Assembly: GCA_016721305.1 (NCBI GenBank)
Contig: JADKIH010000013.1
Span: forward strand, 1-64,000
DNA: 64,000 bases
DNA from: Bacteroidota bacterium
GTDB lineage: Bacteria > Bacteroidota > Bacteroidia > AKYH767-A > 2013-40CM-41-45
Reading direction: 5' to 3'
Positions within the stretch are counted from its first letter, which is position 1, and each line of letters starts with the position of its first letter. The notes under the pieces are model-generated. The model ran no database searches. It worked only from the letters and a program-made list of their open reading frames with translations, and was not told the origin of the DNA. Below are positions 35,837 to 44,995 of this stretch, piece after piece. The translations under genes were made by a program, and so were the position numbers.

Positions 35837-36193
35837 ATGAAAAAAATCTACCACCTCTCCTCCTGCAGCACGTGTGCTCGGATTTTAGGCGAATGGAAGC
35901 CGGGGAAAGATGTTGTTCTTCAGGATATTAAGACGGAAAAAATTACGGCGGCGCAGATCGATGAAATGGCAAAACTTGCAGGAAGCTATGAGGCACTCTT
36001 TAGTCGTGTGGCCCTGAAATACCGCGCAATGGGTCTCAATGAAATGAAGCTCACGGAGAAGGATTATCGTAAATACATTCTGGAAGAATACACTTTTCTG
36101 AAACGCCCGGTCCTCATCGTCGGGAAAGAGATTTTTATCGGTAACAGCAAAAACAATGTAGCTGCAGCAAAAGAAGCGTTGAAGAAATCATGA
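35837..36193 (+). CDS. ArsC/Spx-like thioredoxin-fold protein
   Basis: The 118-residue protein has the arsenate reductase/Spx fold: a CxxC at the N-terminus (Cys10 and Cys13 in SSCSTCARIL), a helical insert (AAQIDEMAKLAGSYEALF), and the C-terminal RPVLIVGKEIFIGN with the family's Arg-Pro. True arsenate reductases have CxxxxxR with a single Cys; here the second Cys and no adjacent Arg point to a reductase-like or YffB/Spx-like protein. Substrate unknown. The stop overlaps the start of the next gene by four bases (ATGA), so the pair is translationally coupled to a transporter. Confidence 0.85.
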   Translation: MKKIYHLSSCSTCARILGEWKPGKDVVLQDIKTEKITAAQIDEMAKLAGSYEALFSRVALKYRAMGLNEMKLTEKDYRKYILEEYTFLKRPVLIVGKEIFIGNSKNNVAAAKEALKKS

Positions 36194-37083
36194 CGGGAAA
36201 GCAGAAAGCGCACATAGCAACTCTTACTGCAAATTTAATTTACGGTGCTAATTTCAGTATTGCGAAAATCGTTATGCCGGAGCATATTAAGCCGGCGGGA
36301 TTTATTTTGCTGCGCGTTTTCTTTGCTACAATTCTCTTCTTCATCATGAGTGCGGTGACGAAGAACAACACAATGCCGGAACGAAAAGACATGGGACGAT
36401 TTTTCCTTCTCGGCCTCTTCGGTGTCGCTATCAATCAACTGCTTTTCTTCGAAGGGCTCTCTCGTACGAGTAATATCAATGCAGCTCTGATCATGACGAC
36501 GAATCCGGTGCTTGTTTTCCTTTTTGCAGGAATCATTTTCGGAGAAATCATCAACTGGCAACGTATCATTGGCATTCTTTGCGGTCTCATCGGCGCCGGT
36601 GCACTTATTCTCATGAGTCGCCGACACGGAATTGGCAACCTCGACGGTGACTTGATGGTCTTCATCAACGCAACGTCATACGCCATCTTTATGGTCATGG
36701 TCAAACCGATGATGCGCAAATACCATCCGTGGATTGTCCTCAAATGGACGTTCTTCTTCGGAACGCTCATGGTTATTCCATTCGGATACAATCAGGCTAT
36801 GACCGTCGATTGGGCTTCTTTCGATCTGACGCAATGGTCGGCCGTTGTTTTCGTGATTTTCTTTACGACCTTCCTGGCTTATTTACTTAATACGGTAGGA
36901 CTGAAGGAACTGTCGCCTTCTGTGGTGAGCTATTACATATACATCCAGCCTGTTTTTGCGACAATTATCTCGCTCATCATCCAGCACGAACCTCTAAAAT
37001 GGGTACAAATCGTGTCCTGTCTGGTGATTTTCACAGGAGTTAGACTAGTTACGGGTCCGACGCTTGTCAAAGCGAAATCTTAG
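36190..37083 (+). CDS. DMT-superfamily (EamA) transporter
   Basis: This 297-residue inner-membrane protein has ten predicted segments in two EamA halves. The first half contains NLIYGANFSIAKIVMPEHIKPAGF and EGLSRTSNINAALIMTTNPV; the second contains the family signature near its end (LNTVGLKELSPSVVSYYIYIQPVFATI). EamA proteins export amino acids, their derivatives or other metabolites, or import sugars; the substrate is not readable. It overlaps the ArsC-like gene by four bases, so a shared substrate or stress response is possible but unproven. The promoter of yicC begins within its last 20 bases. Confidence 0.9.
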   Translation: MTGKQKAHIATLTANLIYGANFSIAKIVMPEHIKPAGFILLRVFFATILFFIMSAVTKNNTMPERKDMGRFFLLGLFGVAINQLLFFEGLSRTSNINAALIMTTNPVLVFLFAGIIFGEIINWQRIIGILCGLIGAGALILMSRRHGIGNLDGDLMVFINATSYAIFMVMVKPMMRKYHPWIVLKWTFFFGTLMVIPFGYNQAMTVDWASFDLTQWSAVVFVIFFTTFLAYLLNTVGLKELSPSVVSYYIYIQPVFATIISLIIQHEPLKWVQIVSCLVIFTGVRLVTGPTLVKAKS

Positions 37084-37093
37084 CCTATTTTTG
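37064..37093 (+). promoter_or_regulatory. Bacteroidota-type promoter of the yicC-gmk-nadD operon
   Basis: TTG at 37064-37066, exactly 19 bases, then TATTTTTG at 37086-37093, a full match to TTG-N19-TAnnTTTG. The -33 element is inside the end of the transporter gene; the ATG of yicC is 22 bases beyond the -7 box. Confidence 0.75.
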
Positions 37094-37115
37094 CTCCACT
37101 TTTTAATTCAGCATT

Positions 37116-37988
37116 ATGATCCGCTCCATGACCGGTTTTGGCACCGCTGCCATCGAATTTCAGAACAAGACCATCACGGTCGAAATCAAATCGGTAAACA
37201 GTAAGTTTATGGATCTCGGCCTCCGCCTGCCTTCGCAATACAAGGAAAAGGAAATGGAAGTCCGCACGGAATTCTCTCGCCTCATCGAGCGCGGTAAAGC
37301 CGAAGTTTCTATTTCAGTTGATTCGCAGGAAGCGCTGAAGAAAACGAATATCAATCACCAGCTTGTAAAAGCTTATTTCGAAGAGCTAAGTAAGCTCGAC
37401 AAAGAACTCGGATTAAATACACCGAACTTTCTGCAAATCATTCTTCCACTTCCCGAAGTACTGAGCACTGATCGTGTGAGCTTGAATGAAGAGGAATGGA
37501 AAGCTGTTTACAGCGTCATCATCAAAGCCGAAGAAGCTTTTCAAAATTTCAGAAAAGAAGAAGGCAAAGCTTTGCAGCGTGATCTCGAAGCGCGCATCAA
37601 TTCGATTCGCACAGGATTAAAAGAAATTGAAACGTTTGAAGGAGGAAGAATTGATGTTGTGCGCAAACGTCTTCAATCCAATCTCGAAGAATTTATTCAA
37701 GTCAATAATATCGACCGCAATCGTTTCGAACAGGAATTGATTTTTTACATCGAGAAATTCGATATCAGCGAAGAAAAAGTTCGTCTCACCAGCCACTGCG
37801 ATTACTTCATCAAAACAATGAAGAGTGATCCTTCGGCAGGAAAAAAACTTTCATTCATCGCTCAGGAAATCGGTCGTGAAATAAATACCATCGGTTCAAA
37901 AGCCAATGACGCCGATATGCAAAAAGCCGTCGTTGTCATAAAAGATGAACTCGAAAAAATAAAGGAACAAGTATTGAACGTGTTGTAA
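37116..37988 (+). CDS. yicC: YicC-family endoribonuclease
   Basis: YicC proteins act in RNA turnover (E. coli YicC is an RNase linked to small RNA decay). The 290-residue length is normal. The N-terminal YicC_N domain begins MIRSMTGFGTAAIEFQNKTI and includes SVNSKFMDLGLRLP; the C-terminal DUF1732 domain ends with GSDPSAGKKLSFIAQEIGREINTIGSKANDA-type conserved residues (around 245-275). ATG at 37116, 22 bases after a good promoter. The stop TAA overlaps the gmk start by one base (TAATG), so the pair is coupled. yicC-gmk pairing is common in Bacteroidota and other phyla. Confidence 0.95.
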   Translation: MIRSMTGFGTAAIEFQNKTITVEIKSVNSKFMDLGLRLPSQYKEKEMEVRTEFSRLIERGKAEVSISVDSQEALKKTNINHQLVKAYFEELSKLDKELGLNTPNFLQIILPLPEVLSTDRVSLNEEEWKAVYSVIIKAEEAFQNFRKEEGKALQRDLEARINSIRTGLKEIETFEGGRIDVVRKRLQSNLEEFIQVNNIDRNRFEQELIFYIEKFDISEEKVRLTSHCDYFIKTMKSDPSAGKKLSFIAQEIGREINTIGSKANDADMQKAVVVIKDELEKIKEQVLNVL

Positions 37989-38566
37989 TGCCACAGAAAA
38001 ACAAATTACTTCTGTTTTGCGGTCCTTCCGGTAGTGGTAAAACCACCATCGTTCATCACCTCCTGTCTACCAATCCAAAACTTTCTTTCTCCGTTTCGGC
38101 TACAACGCGTGCACGTCGCGCGAACGAAACCGACGGCATCGATTATCATTTTATCAGCGTCGATGAATTCAAAAAGAAAATCGCTAACGACGAATTTGTC
38201 GAATGGGAAGAAGTGTATAATGGCGGATATTACGGCACACTCAAGTCTGAAATCAAAAAAATCTGGGATGCGAATCATATTCCCGTATTCGATGTAGATG
38301 TTGAAGGCGGATTAAAAATAAAAAGTATTTACGGCGAACAGTTACTTGCTGTTTTTGTAAAGCCTCCGTCGCTCGAACATCTTCGCCTCCGCCTGAAAGC
38401 ACGTAATTCCGAAACGCCTGAATCGTATCAGGCCAGAATTACTAAAGCAGAACTCGAATTAACTTATGCGCCGCGTTTCGATATCGTTATTGTTAACGAT
38501 ACTCTCGAACAAGCACAAGCAGAAGCTCGTAAGCTGGTAGAAAATTTTACATCAGCGAAAAAGTAA
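37988..38566 (+). CDS. gmk: Guanylate kinase
   Basis: Gmk phosphorylates GMP to GDP using ATP. The 192-residue protein has the P-loop LFCGPSGSGKTTIVHHLL (6-23), the GMP-binding SVSATTRARRANETDG with VDGI-type residues GIDYHFISVDEF, and the lid region LRLRLKARNSETPESYQAR. The ATG overlaps the yicC stop by one base, and nadD follows after two bases, so all three genes form one operon. No unusual features. Confidence 0.97.
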   Translation: MPQKNKLLLFCGPSGSGKTTIVHHLLSTNPKLSFSVSATTRARRANETDGIDYHFISVDEFKKKIANDEFVEWEEVYNGGYYGTLKSEIKKIWDANHIPVFDVDVEGGLKIKSIYGEQLLAVFVKPPSLEHLRLRLKARNSETPESYQARITKAELELTYAPRFDIVIVNDTLEQAQAEARKLVENFTSAKK

Positions 38567-38568
38567 GA

Positions 38569-39141
38569 ATGAAAATAGGATTGTACTTCGGTTCTTTTAA
38601 TCCGGTTCACAACGGCCACATGGTCATTGCCGGATACATGGCGGAATACACCGATCTCGATCAGGTGTGGTTCGTAGTGTCGCCGCACAATCCGCATAAG
38701 CTTAAACAAACATTGCTTCAGGATCATCATCGTTTGGCCATGGTAAAAATTGCCATCGGTGATTTCCGAAAAATGAAAGCTTCGGATATCGAATTCAAAT
38801 TACCGAAGCCAAGCTATACAATTCACACGCTGGCTTATTTGTTTGAAAAATATCCGGAACACACATATGCTCTCATTCTCGGCAGCGATAATCTGGAAAC
38901 TTTTACGAAGTGGAAAAACTACGAGCAAATACTCGAACAGGTAGAGCTCTATGTTTACCCGAGAAAAAATATGGCGCCATGCGAATTGTCATCGCATCCG
39001 AAAGTAAAAATGGTCGACGCACCTTTGATGGAACTTTCTTCTAGCTTTATTCGCGAAGCCATTCGAACTAAAAAAGATGTTCGCTATATGATGCCGGAGA
39101 AAGTCTGGGAGTACATCGACGAAATGAACTTTTACAAATAA
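38569..39141 (+). CDS. nadD: Nicotinate-nucleotide adenylyltransferase
   Basis: NadD adenylates nicotinic acid mononucleotide in NAD synthesis. The 190-residue protein begins with the nucleotidyltransferase motif (LYFGSFNPVHNGHMVIAGYM, T/HxGH as NGH). It ends with the second ATP-binding motif (APLMELSSSFIREAIRTKKD, the SSTxxR equivalent) and MPEKVWEYIDEMNFY. ATG two bases after the gmk stop. A degenerate PLP-enzyme gene begins 17 bases after its stop on the same strand, so it may share the transcript. Confidence 0.95.
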   Translation: MKIGLYFGSFNPVHNGHMVIAGYMAEYTDLDQVWFVVSPHNPHKLKQTLLQDHHRLAMVKIAIGDFRKMKASDIEFKLPKPSYTIHTLAYLFEKYPEHTYALILGSDNLETFTKWKNYEQILEQVELYVYPRKNMAPCELSSHPKVKMVDAPLMELSSSFIREAIRTKKDVRYMMPEKVWEYIDEMNFYK

Positions 39142-39158
39142 TCAAAACTCACAATATC

Positions 39159-40301
39159 ATGCATAAATTCGGAACCCGTGCGATTCACGCCGGACAAGAG
39201 CCCGATCCTTCGACCGGTGCAATTATGACTCCTATTTACCAGACTTCCACTTACGTTCAGGAAAGTCCGGGCAAACATAAAGGCTACGCCTATGCGCGCG
39301 GAAAAAATCCGACACGTGTGGCATTGGAAAAATGTCTGGCTTCTTTGTAAAATGCAAAGCACGGACTCTGTTTTTCGAGCGGACAAGGTGCTGAAGATGC
39401 CATCATCAAATTACTCCGCCCCGGCGATGAAGTAATTGCAACCGACGATTTATATGGCGGTTCATACCGAATGTTCACGAAAGTTTTCGAACCATTCGGA
39501 ATCCATTTCAATTTCGTGAACATGAATAATGCAGCTGACTTACAAAAGCACATTACTCCGAAAACGAAGATGGTGTGGGTTGAAACACCGACGAATCCGC
39601 TCATGCGCATCATCGACATTCAGGCAACTGCGGAGATTGCGCGCAAGAACAATCTCTTACTCGTAGTCGACAACACTTTTGCATCTCCATATCTTCAGAA
39701 TCCGCTCGATCAAGGTGCGCACATCGTTATGCACTCCGTTACAAAGTACATCAACGGACACTCTGATGTTGTGATGGGAGCACTTTGCACGAACGACGAT
39801 AAGCTTTACGATGAACTGGCATTTATCGCCAACTCATGCGGAGCGACACCGGGACCGCAAGACAGCTTCCTTGTGCTTCGTGGAGTTAAGACGCTTCATG
39901 TTCGCATGGATCGCCATTGCTCAAACGGAAAAGCTGTTGCCAATTACCTCAAATCGCATCCGAAAGTTGACAAAGTTTTCTGGCCGGGCTTCCCTGATCA
40001 TCCGAATCATGAAATCGCCAAAAGACAAATGCGTGATTTCGGAGGGATGATCTCTTTCACATTAAAAGGCAATAGTATGGAAGAGGCTTTCCGCATGGCT
40101 TCGGCGACAAAGGTCTTTTCACTGGCCGAGTCACTGGGCGGTGTTGAATCGTTAATCGGCCACCCGGCTTCGATGACGCATGCCTCTATTCCTAAAGAAA
40201 TTCGCGAAAAATCGGGGGTTGTAGACTCTCTGCTTCGTTTGAGCGTCGGAATTGAAGACGAAAGCGATTTGATCGAAGACTTGAAACAAGCAATCGGCTG
40301 A
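39159..40301 (+). pseudogene. Cystathionine gamma-synthase/lyase family gene with an in-frame stop
   Basis: The frame 39159-40301 codes for a full-length (380 codons) PLP enzyme of the Cys/Met metabolism family, except for a TAA at 39348-39350 (codon 64), where relatives have an acidic residue (ASL-E-NAKHG). The frame continues without another stop. Visible are GTRAIHAGQEPDPSTGAIM, GKNPTRVALEKCLASL before the stop and, after it, FSSGQGAEDAI, LYGGSYRMFTKVFEPFG, VETPTNPLM, DNTFASPYLQNPL, the PLP lysine in SVTKYINGHSD (Lys196) and GHPASMTHA. GAA to TAA is one base change. It may be a real nonsense mutation, a read error or rare readthrough. Enzymes of the group form or cleave cystathionine; which one is not settled. 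Confidence 0.88.
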
Positions 40302-40506
40302 TCTCGAATTTTCATTTTTCGAAGACAGATGCCGGTAGCCGAAAGGCCTTGAATTCAATAAATCCCTGTTTTCATGTCCAATAGTTAAATGTCGGTCAGA
40401 CTACTGTCAAATGCCTGAAAACGCTGAAATTATTCGATTAATTTTGGCTAAATTTGGCATTCATCAAAAAGTAACAAATAAGACTAAAAAAATACATCCA
40501 ATCAAC

Positions 40507-42564
40507 ATGAAAAAAGTTTTACTGGCCATTCTATTGTGTGGCATCACTGCGTTTACGGTTTCGGCACAAGGCCACTTCTGTACGACCGACGAACACAGTA
40601 ACGCCTATCTGCAGAGCCATCCTGAGGCAATTCAAATGCGTGAGCAACTGGAACAATTTACCCGCCAGTTTGCCGCCAATCGGGCTCAGAATCGCACATC
40701 TTCGAGCGTAATTTACACTGTGCCTGTTGTATTCCACATTCTTCACGAATATGGCAATGAGAATATTTCTGATGCTCAGGTAATGGACGAAATCGAATGG
40801 CTCAATCGCGATTACAACAAACTGAATCCCGATACAATCGATGTCATCCCTGAATTCGAAAACAACATCGCCAATATTGGCTTTGAATTCCGTCTGGCTC
40901 AATTAGACCCTAGCGGAAATTGCACGAATGGTATCGAGCACATCTACACTGCACTAACCAATAGTGCAGACGATGCATCCAAATTGAATCCTTGGCCTAA
41001 CAACAAATATCTTAATATCTGGGTTGCAAAAACCCTTAAGAATACTGCTGCGGCTGCTTATGCCTATTATCCCGGTGCTGCATCTGCTAGTGTAGATGGC
41101 ATCATGTGTCGTTACGATTACGTAGGTGGAATCGGAGCAAGTAATGCAGGCGTTGCACACACGATCACTCACGAAGTTGGTCACTATTTCAACTTAGCTC
41201 ACCCATGGGGATCAACAAACTCTCCGGGAGTAGCTTGTGGCGACGATAACGTAAGCGATACTCCGGAAACGATGGGTTGGACAAGTTGTGTACTGAGCGG
41301 TTCTATCTGTAATCCTCCGATTATCGAGAACGTTCAAAACTTCATGGATTACTCGTTTTGTGATCGCATGTTTACTGAAGGTCAAAAAACACGTATGCTT
41401 GCCGCTATCAACTCTTCTATTGGCGGAAGAAGCAATCTTTGGACTCCGGCAAATCTTACAGCAACAGGATTAAGTGGCGGACAGACACTTTGTACACCGG
41501 TTGCCGACTTCTATTACAATCACGACTTAGTTTGCGAAAACGGAACAGTTCAGTTTTATGATCTCAGCTACAATGGCACCGTTGCTTCTCGCAGCTGGTC
41601 ATTCCCGGGCGGAAATCCATCTACTTCGGTTGACTCTGCACCGTTGGTGACATATCCTACAGCAGGTGTGTACGATGTAACTCTTACTTCTACAAATGCC
41701 AGCGGTTCTGATACAAAAACTACAATTGCAACAATTCGTGTAAGTGGTGCTACTACTGAAACCGTTCCTTATCTGGAAGGATTTGACTCTTCGACAACCT
41801 TCCCTGTTCTCGACGGCTTCGTGGTGAATTCAGATAATGCTACAACATGGGCTCGTGCAACGAATACGCATCAGTCAGGAACAGCTTGTTTAAAAATCAA
41901 CAACTATACAAATGTTGGCGGTCAGGTTGATGAATGGGTTCTGCCTTCATTCGATTTCTCGAATGTTACAACGCCTATCAGCATGACTTTCTATGTTGCA
42001 AATGCTCAACGAAATTCAACTTCAGGTGATAAACTTGATTTGTCAATTTCTGCAAACTGCGGATCTACATTCCAGCTGCGTTGGTCTAAATACGGTGCTG
42101 CTCTTGCTACTGCAGGTGTGGTATCTACCAACTTTACGCCGGTTGCAGGTTCTGCTACACAATGGAGACAAGAAACTATCAATCTGAATCCATTCAAACT
42201 TCTTCCTAACATCCGCTTGAAATTCTCAAACACAAGTGATCGTGGAAACAATACTTACCTCGATGAAATCAATATCACCGGCACACTTGTAAATGTCGAT
42301 GAAGCAGAAGAAGTACAATTAGGTTTTGCCATCTATCCAAACCCAACAAGCGCATCCAGCACTGTTGAGTTCCAGTTATCGAAAGACCAGAAAGTAGCTG
42401 TCGAAATTAAAGACATCATGGGTCGCACCGTTGCCGTTCTTGCCAATGAGCAAATGACTGCCGGTTACCATACGCTTCAAACTCCTGCTCTTTCTAAAGG
42501 CATTTACATGATCGACCTGATCTCAGGCAACAAACATCACGTTCGCCGCCTAATTGTCTCCTAG
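40507..42564 (+). CDS. M43 (pappalysin-type) zinc metalloprotease with PKD and T9SS domains
   Basis: From the ATG at 40507 the protein has 685 residues. A signal peptide (MKKVLLAILLCGITAFTVSA) is followed by a propeptide with FCTTDEHSNA, whose Cys may act as a cysteine switch (inference). The catalytic domain has HEVGHYFNLAH, the metzincin zinc motif with Asn where the family norm is Gly, and the Met-turn NFMDYS. Then come a PKD domain (about 365-450, SRSWSFPGGNPST), a carbohydrate-binding-like beta-sandwich (about 455-600) and a type A sorting domain (IYPNPTSASSTVEF ... GIYMIDLISG). Two -7-like boxes (TAATTTTG 40439-40446, TAAATTTG 40449-40456) precede it. Tandem paralogue follows. Confidence 0.92.
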   Translation: MKKVLLAILLCGITAFTVSAQGHFCTTDEHSNAYLQSHPEAIQMREQLEQFTRQFAANRAQNRTSSSVIYTVPVVFHILHEYGNENISDAQVMDEIEWLNRDYNKLNPDTIDVIPEFENNIANIGFEFRLAQLDPSGNCTNGIEHIYTALTNSADDASKLNPWPNNKYLNIWVAKTLKNTAAAAYAYYPGAASASVDGIMCRYDYVGGIGASNAGVAHTITHEVGHYFNLAHPWGSTNSPGVACGDDNVSDTPETMGWTSCVLSGSICNPPIIENVQNFMDYSFCDRMFTEGQKTRMLAAINSSIGGRSNLWTPANLTATGLSGGQTLCTPVADFYYNHDLVCENGTVQFYDLSYNGTVASRSWSFPGGNPSTSVDSAPLVTYPTAGVYDVTLTSTNASGSDTKTTIATIRVSGATTETVPYLEGFDSSTTFPVLDGFVVNSDNATTWARATNTHQSGTACLKINNYTNVGGQVDEWVLPSFDFSNVTTPISMTFYVANAQRNSTSGDKLDLSISANCGSTFQLRWSKYGAALATAGVVSTNFTPVAGSATQWRQETINLNPFKLLPNIRLKFSNTSDRGNNTYLDEINITGTLVNVDEAEEVQLGFAIYPNPTSASSTVEFQLSKDQKVAVEIKDIMGRTVAVLANEQMTAGYHTLQTPALSKGIYMIDLISGNKHHVRRLIVS

Positions 42565-42594
42565 TAATTACTAATTTCTAATTCCTCATTACTA
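42561..42594. repeat. TAATTAG heptamer units at the 3' end of a protease gene
   Basis: From the last bases of the M43 gene (stop 42562-42564) CTAATTT, CTAATTC and CTCATTA-type units run to 42594. They are the reverse orientation of the TAATTAG arrays at 26321-26330 and 27503-27527. Both ends read CTAGTAAT/ATTACTAG, so the segment is also a short hairpin. Confidence 0.7.
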
Positions 42595-42620
42595 GCCCCA
42601 AAAAGCTTAAATCCCCAAAA

Positions 42621-42651
42621 GGGCCTGTTTCAAAAGAAGCAGGCCCTTTTT
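42621..42651 (+). terminator. Strong intrinsic terminator between the two M43 genes
   Basis: GGGCCTGTTTC (42621-42631), loop AAAA, GAAGCAGGCCC (42636-42646) forms an 11-base-pair stem with one G-T pair, followed by TTTTT. It lies about 56 bases after the first protease gene and separates it from its tandem paralogue. Confidence 0.9.
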
Positions 42652-42797
42652 CATGCCCATACACCCCATTTTCTTCCAAATTGGTCACTTCTTTGTCATA
42701 CCTCTTCAGAAGTGGCGACGCTTTGGATAATTGACTAAATTTATCGCCCTTAGTAGGCCTTCCGGGAGATTGGCCTATTTTCTTATCAATCCATTCT

Positions 42798-44852
42798 ATG
42801 AAAAAAACATTACTCGCCGGCCTCATTCTGGCTATTGGGACTCTGTCGGCTTCCGCACAAGACTACTTCTGCACATCCGATGAGCATAATCGTGCTATCC
42901 TTCAAAACGATGCTAAGGCTCGTCAGAACCGTCAGGAGCTGGAAGATTTCACAACACAGTTTCAAGCTTCGAACAGTGCTCAGCGAAACAGTAACACCAC
43001 TATTATCATTCCTGTGGTGTTTCATATCCTGCACCAGTATGGACCGGAGAATATTTCAGATGCACAGATCCATGATGAAATCGGTTATCTGAATCGTAAC
43101 TACAACAAGCTGAATCCTGACACCAATTTGGTCGTGGCTGACTTTATTCCAATCATCGCAAATTGCGGAATCGAGTTTCGACTTGCTCAGCTTGATCCGA
43201 ATGGAAACTGCACTAACGGAATTGATCGTATTGTTACGCCATTAACGAATACTGCTGACGACGGATCTAAATTGAATTCATGGCCAAGTGATAAATACCT
43301 CAATATCTGGGTTGCTAAATCGCTCGCCAATTCGGGCGCTGCAGCTTATGCATACTATCCGGGTACAGCTCCCGATGGAATCGACGGAATCATTTCACGT
43401 TACGACTATATCGGCGGAATCGGTGCTTCAATCCCATCCCATGCAAACGTGATCACTCATGAAATCGGTCACTACTTAAATTTGTCGCACGTCTGGGGCG
43501 ATACCAATTCTCCGGGAGTTGCTTGTGGCGACGATCATGTAAATGATACACCAATTACGAAAGGCTGGACAGCTTGTGCATTGAATGCAGCGATCTGTAA
43601 TCCTCCGATTATTGAAAATGTGCAGAACTATATGGAGTACTCTTATTGCTGTCACATGTTTACTGAAGGGCAAAAGCTTCGAATGATTGCTACGCTCAAT
43701 TCGTTCATAAGCGATCGGAATAACTTATGGTCGCCTTCTAATTTAGCAGCAACCGGTCTTAGCGGACCTCCAACAGTATGCGCTCCTGATTGCGATTTTT
43801 ATCTCGATCATAAAACTGTTTGCGAAAATGGCACCGTGCATTTTTACGACCTCAGTGCGCTCGGAGCTGTAAGCTCTTATCAATGGTCGTTCCCCGGTGG
43901 TGTTCCGTCTACTTCAGCCGACTCTGCTCCGTATGTCGTTTATCCGTCAGCAGGAACTTACGATGCGACACTTACCGTTACTAATGCAACAGGCACCGAT
44001 ACGAAAACACGTACTGCTCTTGTTCATGTATACAACACGAATGGCGTGTCTCTTCCATACTTCGAAGGTTTTGAAGATGCAAGTACTTTCCCGGGTAATG
44101 ATGGCTTCATACTGAACGAAGACAATGGAATTACATGGTCGCGAGTAACGTCAACTCATCTGAGCGACTCATCGTGTTTGAGAATTAACAATTACCTCAA
44201 TCCTGCAGGACAAATTGACGAATGGGTTCTTCCGGCATTTGATTTTTCAAATATCACAACCCCAATCAATGTAACCTTCTCTGTTGCCAATGCTCAACGA
44301 AACTCCAGTTCAACAGATAAGCTTCAGTTTTTCTGTTCAGCAAACTGCGGAACTGTATGGCAGCTTCGTTGGTCGAAAGAAGGCGCAGGATTGTCTACTG
44401 CAGGTATCTCTTCCGTTTCTTTCTCGCCTTCACCTGGCCCCGGTTCTCAATGGCGTCAGGAAACTGCTAATCTGAATTTGCTGAAACTGCAGCCTAATGT
44501 TCGTCTTAAATTCACAAATACAAGTGACCGTGGAAACAACACCTATATCGATGATGTTAACATTACCGGAAGCTTTGTAAATGTTGACGAAGCAGAAGAT
44601 GTACAAATTGGCTTTGCTATCTATCCGAATCCAACTAATAGCTCAAGCACAATCGAATTCGTTTTATCGAAAGAACAACCTGTTCAACTTACTATAAAGG
44701 ACCTTCTCGGCAAAACGATTGCCTCCGTTCTCAACGAACGACTTGGTGCCGGCTATCATACAGTTTCTACACCGACTCTGGCAAAAGGAATCTATATGAT
44801 CGACCTGGTATCGGGTAACAAGCACCATGTGCGTAGACTTATTGTCTCCTAA
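42798..44852 (+). CDS. Second M43-type zinc metalloprotease, tandem paralogue
   Basis: The 684-residue protein has the same plan as its neighbour: a signal peptide MKKTLLAGLILAIGTLSASA, a propeptide with FCTSDEHNRA, and the zinc motif HEIGHYLNLSH (Asn at the metzincin Gly position again). The Met-turn NYMEYS has Glu for Asp; then follow PKD (SYQWSFPGGVPST), a beta-sandwich with NGITWSRVTSTHLSD and a type A sorting domain ending HHVRRLIVS. The two proteins agree over the whole length, so this is a recent duplication. The ATG at 42798 fits the signal peptide. A separate promoter is expected since a terminator lies upstream. Likely exported protease degrading extracellular protein. Confidence 0.93.
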   Translation: MKKTLLAGLILAIGTLSASAQDYFCTSDEHNRAILQNDAKARQNRQELEDFTTQFQASNSAQRNSNTTIIIPVVFHILHQYGPENISDAQIHDEIGYLNRNYNKLNPDTNLVVADFIPIIANCGIEFRLAQLDPNGNCTNGIDRIVTPLTNTADDGSKLNSWPSDKYLNIWVAKSLANSGAAAYAYYPGTAPDGIDGIISRYDYIGGIGASIPSHANVITHEIGHYLNLSHVWGDTNSPGVACGDDHVNDTPITKGWTACALNAAICNPPIIENVQNYMEYSYCCHMFTEGQKLRMIATLNSFISDRNNLWSPSNLAATGLSGPPTVCAPDCDFYLDHKTVCENGTVHFYDLSALGAVSSYQWSFPGGVPSTSADSAPYVVYPSAGTYDATLTVTNATGTDTKTRTALVHVYNTNGVSLPYFEGFEDASTFPGNDGFILNEDNGITWSRVTSTHLSDSSCLRINNYLNPAGQIDEWVLPAFDFSNITTPINVTFSVANAQRNSSSTDKLQFFCSANCGTVWQLRWSKEGAGLSTAGISSVSFSPSPGPGSQWRQETANLNLLKLQPNVRLKFTNTSDRGNNTYIDDVNITGSFVNVDEAEDVQIGFAIYPNPTNSSSTIEFVLSKEQPVQLTIKDLLGKTIASVLNERLGAGYHTVSTPTLAKGIYMIDLVSGNKHHVRRLIVS

Positions 44853-44854
44853 GT

Positions 44855-44930
44855 TTTAGTCTTTAATTCTTAGTCTTTAGCCGGCCGCTTGTGTATTGAG
44901 TACCGGCTAAAGACTAAGAACTAAAGAAAT
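44855..44930. repeat. TAGTCTT heptamer hairpin, probable terminator
   Basis: The left arm 44855-44884 (TAGTCTT, TAATTCT, TAGTCTT, TAGCCGG) pairs with the right arm 44903-44930 (CCGGCTAAAGACTAAG...). The stem is about 28 base pairs and the loop 18 bases. It begins two bases after the second M43 stop and ends in AAAGAAAT. It probably stops transcription from the protease gene. Confidence 0.85.
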
Positions 44931-44995
44931 TGCCCTAAGTCCTTTCAGAACTCAGGTTTTTTTTGAAGATTTGCGACTTATTACAGAATCGCCTC

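Noticed and set aside
36235..36791. Minus-strand frames opposite the DMT transporter
   Set aside because: Codon bias of a hydrophobic gene produces open antisense frames; no start signals or matches.
39159..40301. Selenocysteine or pyrrolysine recoding as an explanation of the in-frame stop
   Set aside because: The stop is TAA, not TGA or TAG, no hairpin typical of a recoding signal is seen and the residue expected there is an ordinary Glu.
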